NCBI RefSeq assembly: GCF_963675165.1
Contig: NC_087383.1
Span: 1,890,979-1,954,978 of the forward strand
Direction of reading: 5' to 3'
DNA length: 64,000 nt
From: Halichondria panicea
Taxonomy: Eukaryota > Porifera > Demospongiae > Suberitida > Halichondriidae
Below the pieces are notes generated by a model that ran no database searches, was not told the origin of the DNA, and worked only from the letters and a program-made list of their open reading frames with translations. This document shows positions 57,290 to 64,000 of the stretch, piece by piece. The position numbers were made by a program, and so were the translations under genes. How positions within the stretch are numbered: position 1 is the first letter of the stretch; each line of letters opens with the position of its first letter.

Positions 57290-57443
57290 CTGTTTCAAGT
57301 ACTCTTCCTTCTCCCGTTACTTTGTAGCACTCGAATATGTCCACCCCATCCACTGCAGGCACACTGCTCTGCTCCAACTCCTTACAGCGATCCAGTGCCT
57401 TCTTGAGCTCTTCCTCCATCACAAGTCTCTCTTGAACAGCAGA
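57290..57443 (-). CDS. Coiled-coil exon, unassigned (fullest copy)
   Basis: A 154-nt exon with TACCCAG acceptor and ACAG|GTGATA donor, encoding SAVQERLVMEEELKKALDRC, KELEQSSVPAVDGVDIFECY and KVTGEGRVLET. Charged heptad-like start. Partial copies at 15.1, 28.2 and 41.0 kb lose the second half. Gene of origin not recognised. Confidence 0.45.
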
Positions 57444-58030
57444 CTGGGTAATAGATTGCATGGTGGTCATGTACACACACAGGTATACAGATACAACCAT
57501 CACAACATCGTGGTAGTGGTACAGTAGTTATAATAAAGGTACAGTAGACTCTCGCTATTCCGACTCTCTGAAGTACGGCCTGAAATGTGGCCAACTCGCT
57601 ATTCTGTATACTTGCTGCCCCAAACTAGTAATTTTATACGTATACATTTTGGGTGTGGTTTAGCAGAAAAACTGTGTGTGGGGGGAGTGGTTGGGGTGTA
57701 CAATGAAAGGTAGGAAGCGGGATGCTCATGAACACTACAATGAAAGTTATAAAAAAGGTAAACCGTTTTGTGAGCAAACACAGCTGTGGGATTACATTGT
57801 AATAGAGAGGAAATGATTTATTATCTTTATTTCTTATCCTCGAGACAAAACCGCAAAATTAGTCATTAATATTCGAGGTAGGTTGATTTTAAGCCGCGGC
57901 TATTTTCTGAAATGCAAACTACCGCGCTCTTCTGGCCAAGTTGCACTGTCCCAAGGGTGGCCGGATTAACGAGAGTCTACTGTAGATGTATTAATTATAC
58001 AGTATTCACCGAGTGTATACATGTACATGC

Positions 58031-58199
58031 TAAACTCACATCTGCCCTTGCTGTTGGCCAGTTCCAATTCTCTCACCAGCTCAGCCATGACACCTGGGTC
58101 CATGATTTGAGACCTCTCGAGCAGCTTCTCCTCCAACTCCCTCAGCAGGTCATCCTCTAGACATTGAATGGTCTCACTCTTCTCCTCAACCTGACAGGG
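58031..58199 (-). CDS. Coiled-coil exon, unassigned (fullest copy of the QIMDPG type)
   Basis: Reads VEEKSETIQCLEDDLLRELE, EKLLERSQIMDPGVMAEL, VRELELANSK after a CTGTCAG acceptor. A possible donor (CTG|GTGAGA) falls after MAEL, so the last stretch may be intron. A shorter version follows at about 58375-58455, so two types sit side by side here. Confidence 0.45.
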
Positions 58200-58771
58200 G
58201 AACATCAATAAGTTGCTGCCAGGTGGAGAATACTCGACATACAATAGTGACGTGCATGTACACTCAACTACAGAAAATCTGGCAATGAAATTTAACGGTA
58301 TTCTCCCACTTTGAGTTTGTGTGCTTGTGTACATGCTAATTTAAAATTACTCACATCTGCATAGTTCCAATTTTCACTCCAGCTCAGCCATGACACCCGG
58401 GTCCATGATTTGATATCTCTTGAGCAGCTTCTCCTCCATGTCTAGATGACTGCACTTCTAGAAGGTAAAAGGAAAACAAAATAATGCATTTGGTAAAGAT
58501 CTACTCTCATGCAAACAACATTGTAATTAGTATTGAGAGCAAATACATGTGATGATCATTACCAAATTTACTGGTAAAGGGTCAAACTGTTAGCAAGAGA
58601 GTTCATAATAGACGAACTCTTGCTGTTAGTACATGGACCCCAACTAGTACCTACATGCAAATTTTAGGGGGGGGAATTGGAGCTAGGGGGAATATCCCCC
58701 TTCCCCCCTGTATGACACACTGCTCACCCTTTAGAAGACTGCCCCCCCCCCCCCCATACACACACACTCAC

Positions 58772-60444
58772 CCTTCTAGAAGAATGTCCCACAATAGCCT
58801 TCGGAGCTGTCTCCTTCCTCTCGATGTGCGTCTTGAGTACCTCGTTTCGACTAATCTTGGACGCTAGATACAGCACACCCGCCACTGTAGCATGTAGCAG
58901 CACTCTGTGATGTGCCTCAAGACCTTTCTCCTTCACAGCAAGCTCTTGCAGCTGGTGTAGGAACACCAGTATATCTGAGAGCCTTTGATATAAGAATTCC
59001 AGTGTCAGGAGAAATACGAGTTGGTAGAAAGCGAGTGTGTTAGCAGGGCTAGTGCAGAGAGTTTTGGCCAGTTCCAGGAGATTGGTGAAGAGAGAGTTGA
59101 CTGTTTTAGAGAGGAATCCTTTCTAAACCACACCCTCCAGACTCACCCAATCACTGCACAAGGGGAGGGTATAAATACACGTACATGTAGCTGTATGCAC
59201 TGCACATGACATACATGTACATGTAGTGAAAGCTAAGACAAAAGCTCATATGGACCTGTGTAACTAACAAATAAAATATAGTGTGTCAAATGCACACTGA
59301 ACATAGCAAGGTACACACACACACACACATCCACATACGTGTTGAGAGGAATCTTGTCCTTGTTGGCATGGTGATGTACGAGACGATGCCAGAGTAGGGC
59401 CACATCCAACTGTGTGCTGGGCTCTCGTATGAGGAGCAATTGGACGAGGGAGGCAAACAGTTGCCCTGGGAACGCCGTCTCCAGCACTGATGCGTGACAA
59501 GTGTCAGCCACCGCCCTCAAACACTTGACCAGGGAGGTAGTCAACATGGGGCTGCATAATAAAGGAGAGAATACAATTATGGAAGCATAAACACTTAGTA
59601 ATGCACGCAGTCTATTGTGCATGGTCACATAATTATAAGCACGTCATCCTCTATAATCTACTCAAAGGTTACTGCTATAAACAGGATTCACGAAGGCACC
59701 AGAATCAGAGAACACGTACATGTACAAACAGTGTTTATGACAGGAAACTAAACACATGCATGTACACAAACAGCTACATAAAGCAACAGCTGTATAATAT
59801 CATTCTCACCTGTTTTGAGTGTCCTGAGCTGCCAGAGGATGTACAGACAGTCCAGTGGTGGCTCCGCTATCAAGACCCCCTGAGGCCACGGGTACATAAG
59901 AGTTGATGAGCCCCAGTATATCTGGCTTGTGATAGTCGGGAAGGACTCCTGCAAACTCCCCCACAGTGATAGTGATGGATTGCTGAAAGGTCAGAGAGGA
60001 CGTGAGGTCGGAGGGGCCTTCTGAAACAGTTTCTATGGAGATACGGAGGTGGCGGACCAGTGTACGGAATATATCCAGTACAGACGGACCTGCATGAGTG
60101 GACACAAGCTAAGTAATGTAAATACATGTATGCAGATTTAAAGTGTGGAATTAAACCGTGTCAAAACATACATGTACAGTCATGCAGAAACTTTAATAAC
60201 AGCTATGAAAGGATCTGCGTATGAAGAATAAATGCGTATACCCTTCTTTAGAAAATGGCCCAAAAATAGTGTGTGCAACCATACAAGTACTTTACCATGG
60301 AGACTCACCTAGAGAGCTGTCTGCTGCCACGGCAACACACTTAGAGAGTGTGCTGAGGATCCCTTGTTTGGTCTCCCAGGACTCCTTCACATTGGCATCC
60401 AGGTGGTCCACCAGCGACTGGACGGCCTTGTACCGATCCTGTCT
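58772..60444 (-). pseudogene. EFR3-like partial gene, exons 7-10
   Basis: Exons 7 (60309-60444, DRYKAVQSLVDHLDANVKES), 8 (59810-60089, VLDIFRTLVRHLRISIETVS), 9 (59339-59551) and 10 (58772-59122) are all open with consensus splice sites. Exon 10 lacks 15 nt (in frame) near KTHI, compared with KTHIDGVIAKRKE elsewhere. Exons 1-6 are absent: the upstream side breaks in the G-rich minisatellite and joins duplication block A at 60717. Best-preserved 3' half of the set but with no start. Confidence 0.8.
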
Positions 60445-60465
60445 CTGTGGGGGTACGTGTATAGT

Positions 60466-60705
60466 GGATAATGTACACTGGGGGGCTGTGGGGGTACGTG
60501 TTAGATACTGTACACTGGGGGGCTGTGGGGGATAAGATAATGGCTGTGGGGGGATAAGATAATGTACACTGGGGGGCTGTGTGTTAGATACTGTACACTG
60601 GGGGGCTGTGGGGGATAAGATAATGTACACTGGGGTGCTGTGGGGGGATAAGATAATGTACACTGGGGGGCTGTGGGGGATAAGATAATGTACACTGGGG
60701 GGTAC
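60466..60705. repeat. G-rich minisatellite, second array
   Basis: Same GTACACTGGGGGGCTGTGGG unit as 50730-51015, about seven units with internal deletions. It ends 12 bp before the join with duplication block A. Confidence 0.9.
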
Positions 60706-60716
60706 ATGTCTACACT

Positions 60717-63036
60717 GTCACATGAAATGCAGGTACTCTCTGATAAGAAGATCTTAATTGGACTGTTTGTGTCTGAAATGGGAGGCTTACTACAACTTCA
60801 TATCAGCTAAAGCCTACAAGGTGTTAGGGCCTTCTGAAAATATGATTTCCTCTACCAACTCGATCAAAACTATATAAGAAACAATTTTACTTTTCCCTAG
60901 TGAGATCTCAGCTCTCTCAACTCTGGCGACCAATTACTGCTCAAATACATTTATTCTTAAAGTGATTGAGCTCACCTTTGGTAGCGCTGACTTATCACAG
61001 CTGTTGGTCCAATTCTCCAGAACTCTGAGCTTCCCCTCGAGGTGCAACTGCAAGTGACAGAAGATTTAAGTTGAGGTTGAGAAAAGAGTTTCATGCAATA
61101 AAGTTAGAAGACACTGAATAAGCAGATTACCAGATAAAGTACAGCATAATTATGTTCTGGACAGGAAATTGTCCGGGTATAATTGGAACAGATTTTTATA
61201 GCGCATGCGAAGTGTCCGGGAATAATTAGCATGCAGCTGCATACGAGTGAGCTAAGTTTAATAGAACAGGGTACGACTGAATAGTTGCACTATTATAGCT
61301 ATCTAAAACTAGATACTCAAAGCTATCTAACTGCAGCACTCTAAGTATTACTGGCTGGTTATGACTGTAACTCAACTTTTCAAGGTATTGTCCGGACAAA
61401 TGTAATATTAAAGCACAAGAGTGTCCGTTGTATTAGAACAACGAAAATTGGCAGGCAAGAGTGTCAGGGATAATTAGAAGTTTCTGAGGCGATAAATTAG
61501 AAGATATACGGTACCTCAGAAACAGACATGCAAGTTCGTTGTCTAAGGACATAATTATTGCAGTGCTTATAACTATGGCTAATACAAGGGTGCTCAGTTA
61601 AAGTCGACCATACATACTTGATCCATATTATACATGTACCCTGGGAGCAGTACAATAAGTCAAGAGCTCATAGTAAAAAAGAGAGAGTATCGAACGCATC
61701 GCTATCTTGCATCAGATATATTCCGAAAGTAACGTGACACCCTGTCTGAAACACGTCATCAATTAAATTGATCAGTTACAAAGCAGGAAGTTACGCTACT
61801 TTCCAAATACATCTTATGCTACGTTGGATACTCTCTCTCTCTTATTATGGGACTCTTGTTATTAGCGGCCTCTCAAAAAATTGGCTAAGAATAATTACAT
61901 GTACACAGCTGTAGGTACACACTTGCCCAACCCACTCACCAGAGAGGACACCTTCGAGGTTAGGTAAATTTATGACCTCTAAAAGTAGCGACAGCTGCGT
62001 TGACAATTAATTTTTAATGCCGCGTCCTAAATGGAGGTAAATGTAGGCACACCCTAGTAAAGTAGTAAAGATTCTAACTCACTGGAAAATACGTTTTTAA
62101 GTGGCTATAGAAATCGAGGCAAGTAGACTGAGTAGAGTTACATGTACCTCCAATTAGATGAGACCCTCTAAATAATGGACACCAGGTCTTCAACATGATT
62201 TTCAACCTCCAAAAGAAGCGATCTCTGGCTTCAATAAGTTTTAAAAAGTGTTGCTTTAATTAAAGGTCTTACGGTAATCACATTTCTTACTTGAATACGT
62301 CGGGTTCATTACTGACAGGCAGCATTCTCAGCCTCAAACTGTGCAAAGGAACAGAAAACATGATCCACGACGTACCTTACAAGGTAACATAAACCAAGAG
62401 ATGAACCAGACAATCATCTATGGCTAATAAATTGACTCACCATCTTTCCATTGGGAGAATGCTGTAATACTTTAGCAATGGAGCCAGGTTTTGTCTCTAG
62501 CTCTAGCTAGCTCTGTGGGTGAAAACAATATGTCTTTGGTGGGTGTGGTGAATGTAAAAAGTGGGTGTATCTCAATCTTAGATATCTGAGATACACCCAC
62601 TTTTTTTGCAAGTCATGCAAAAACAACAACACTCAATAATATATTTCAGAGAAATCTAGAGCTAGCTAGCTGCAAGGCACAGATTTATTAACTGGAATGG
62701 CCACTAAAGAGCAGAACCAAGGTATAAAGACTGTCATGTTTACTATAAAGGATAAACCCAATGATTGCTAAAGCATAAAATCCTCATTGGTGATTGCTAA
62801 CCTTGTGTGCTTGCTATCTATTTTCAGAGCTCACAATTGACGATCTGAAGACAGAAATGAAACTGACTGATGAGCAGCTCAATACAGCAATAAAAGAACC
62901 AGATCTACCCGAGTTAGCAGCATGTTTCGACAATGTTCACAAAGGCTATCTTGAAAAATTGGAGCTCTCACCTGGAGAGCAAACTGACGTGAGGACTAGA
63001 GCATATGTAGATGGCACTCTGGCAGGAATGTTGCTG
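60717..63036. repeat. Segmental duplication block A, copy 2
   Basis: Near-identical to 6453-8772. The left join (TACACTGT / CACATGAAATGCAGG) shares only GT with both parental sequences (51020 and 6453). It includes the LENWTN exon (60976-61047, - strand), the old foldback element (about 61655-61870) and the hairpin. Apart from those, no gene. Confidence 0.9.
62556..62605. promoter_or_regulatory. Hairpin upstream of NLR-6 first exon
   Basis: Arms 62556-62574 and 62587-62605, identical to the 8292-8341 hairpin because both lie in duplication block A. Ends 91 bp before the NLR-6 start codon. Confidence 0.6.
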
Positions 63037-64000
63037 GCTTTAAAATTCTGGATACTGACCAACGGACAAGACGCCACTTTCCAAGCTCTGCTACTCATCA
63101 TACTCTCCCTGCTCAAAGAAGACGTTGCTGTTCGAGTGTGCAAGTACTTGTCTGACAAATGTGAGTCTGTCATGTGAGAGTGTGGTCATTGTGGTACCAT
63201 ACGTTGTGGGAGTGATTGCAACCAAATAAGGAACTGTCCACTTATAATTGCTATTGTTACACATACAATTCTGTATGGTACTCACCTATTGTTTTGTTTC
63301 CCCAGACTCCACCACCTCGTGTCTCCCCTCCCGAGAGAGGGTCCTGCTGAACCACAAGCTGTCCTCGTACAGGGACTACCTACAAAGTTGCTACAGAATA
63401 CAAGTATCCACGTCAGCCACACAATGGCCTCCCGTCTCAACAAAGAAAATTTTTAAACTGGCCATGATTCAGAAGGAGGAAATACAGAGAGGAAGAATCG
63501 ATGATGAATTTGTTAAACTAACAATTACGGGGAAAATTGATGACATTTTACTTTTAAAGACTCCTGTTAACTTAACTAACATTTTTTCTGAGATTGGGGA
63601 TAGACGAAACTTTGTGTTGATTGAAGGAGCTCCCGGCTCTGGCAAGAGCACCCTTGCTCTACACATTTGTCAGGAGTGGGCAAAGGGGAAACTGTTCCAA
63701 GAGTTCGAAATTGCAATCCTCGTGAAACTAAGAGATCCACTTGTTAGAGAAGCAAAGACAATTGCTGACATACTTCCCTGCATTGATACGGCCATGGCTA
63801 ACAAGACAGAGACAGTAATAAAATCACTGTATGGCAAAGGTGTACTGTGGGTGCTGGACGGATGGGACGAGCTTCCTTCTGACCTCCCTAGAGACTCAAT
63901 CATCAACAAACTAATCCGACCAGACATGTCACAAAAAGGAGCCCTACACGAATCAGCTGTGATTGTAACATCTCGACCGTCATCTTCGGCTGAGCTCCAC
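62697..64000 (+). CDS. NLR-6: Death-NACHT-LRR receptor, 5' part (continues past window)
   Basis: Exons 62697-62721, 62828-63160 and 63306 onwards are in phase and open to the window edge. Death domain of the NLR-3 type (NVHKGYLEKLELSPGEQTDV). Exon 3 contains Walker A (GAPGSGKST, about 63627-63653), Walker B (VLDGWDELP, about 63852-63878) and the start of the TSRPSSS sensor. Small unique changes: SCLPSRER, QSCYRIQ, LLLKTPV. The part before Walker B (CIDTAMANKTETVIKSLYG) groups with NLR-4, so the Death and NACHT parts have different nearest relatives. LRRs lie outside the window. Appears intact as far as visible. Confidence 0.94.

Overview
This is intron-bearing, AT-rich animal DNA, most likely from a marine sponge. 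The main argument is a tandem set of Death-domain/NACHT/LRR receptor genes (NLRs) of the kind greatly expanded in sponges; other NLR-rich invertebrates (cnidarians, echinoderms) cannot be excluded from sequence alone. Nothing prokaryotic was seen, and I could not support any tRNA, rRNA or CRISPR array.

Six NLR loci lie on the + strand: NLR-1 (1-2142, 5' part outside the window), NLR-2 (8433-9383, broken), NLR-3 (23668-26627, intact), NLR-4 (35847-38783, intact), NLR-5 (54092-54990, broken) and NLR-6 (62697 to the window end). The intact genes share one architecture: a 25-nt first exon, a Death-domain exon of 333-339 nt, and one exon of about 2.3 kb with a pre-NACHT helical region, NACHT ATPase and C-terminal LRRs. 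They should act as cytosolic sensors.

Between the NLRs, almost everything gene-like is on the - strand and consists of repeated exon sets from unrelated housekeeping genes: (a) the C-terminal exons of an IQGAP-like Ras-GAP-related scaffold (six copies, all with lesions where checked), (b) an EFR3-like plasma-membrane scaffold (one set with exons 1-10 at 49.06-53.22 kb, and partial sets at 20.6-22.4, 31.4-32.2 and 58.8-60.4 kb), (c) a kinesin motor fragment, probably kinesin-7/CENP-E-like (33.4-34.6 kb, remnant at 7.68 kb), and (d) short coiled-coil exons I could not assign. The window is therefore a mosaic of segmental duplications carrying receptor genes and stranded pieces of neighbours. 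One 2.32-kb block (6453-8772 and 60717-63036) is nearly identical in two places.

Mobile and repetitive DNA is dense: four arrays of a 28-bp satellite (15.9-17.2, 18.4-18.8, 30.6-31.3, 43.7-44.8 kb), three of them at visible joins between duplicated blocks; foldback elements with 7-bp target duplications and matching empty sites in this same window; a 2.7-kb TA-target element nested in one of them; a 1.48-kb foldback at 11.87-13.35 kb; a 91-bp tandem repeat; and a G-rich minisatellite inside EFR3 intron sequence.

The best biological lead is that the intact NLR paralogues are almost identical in most of the protein but differ at the exposed positions of the LRR strands, as expected for a diversifying ligand surface.
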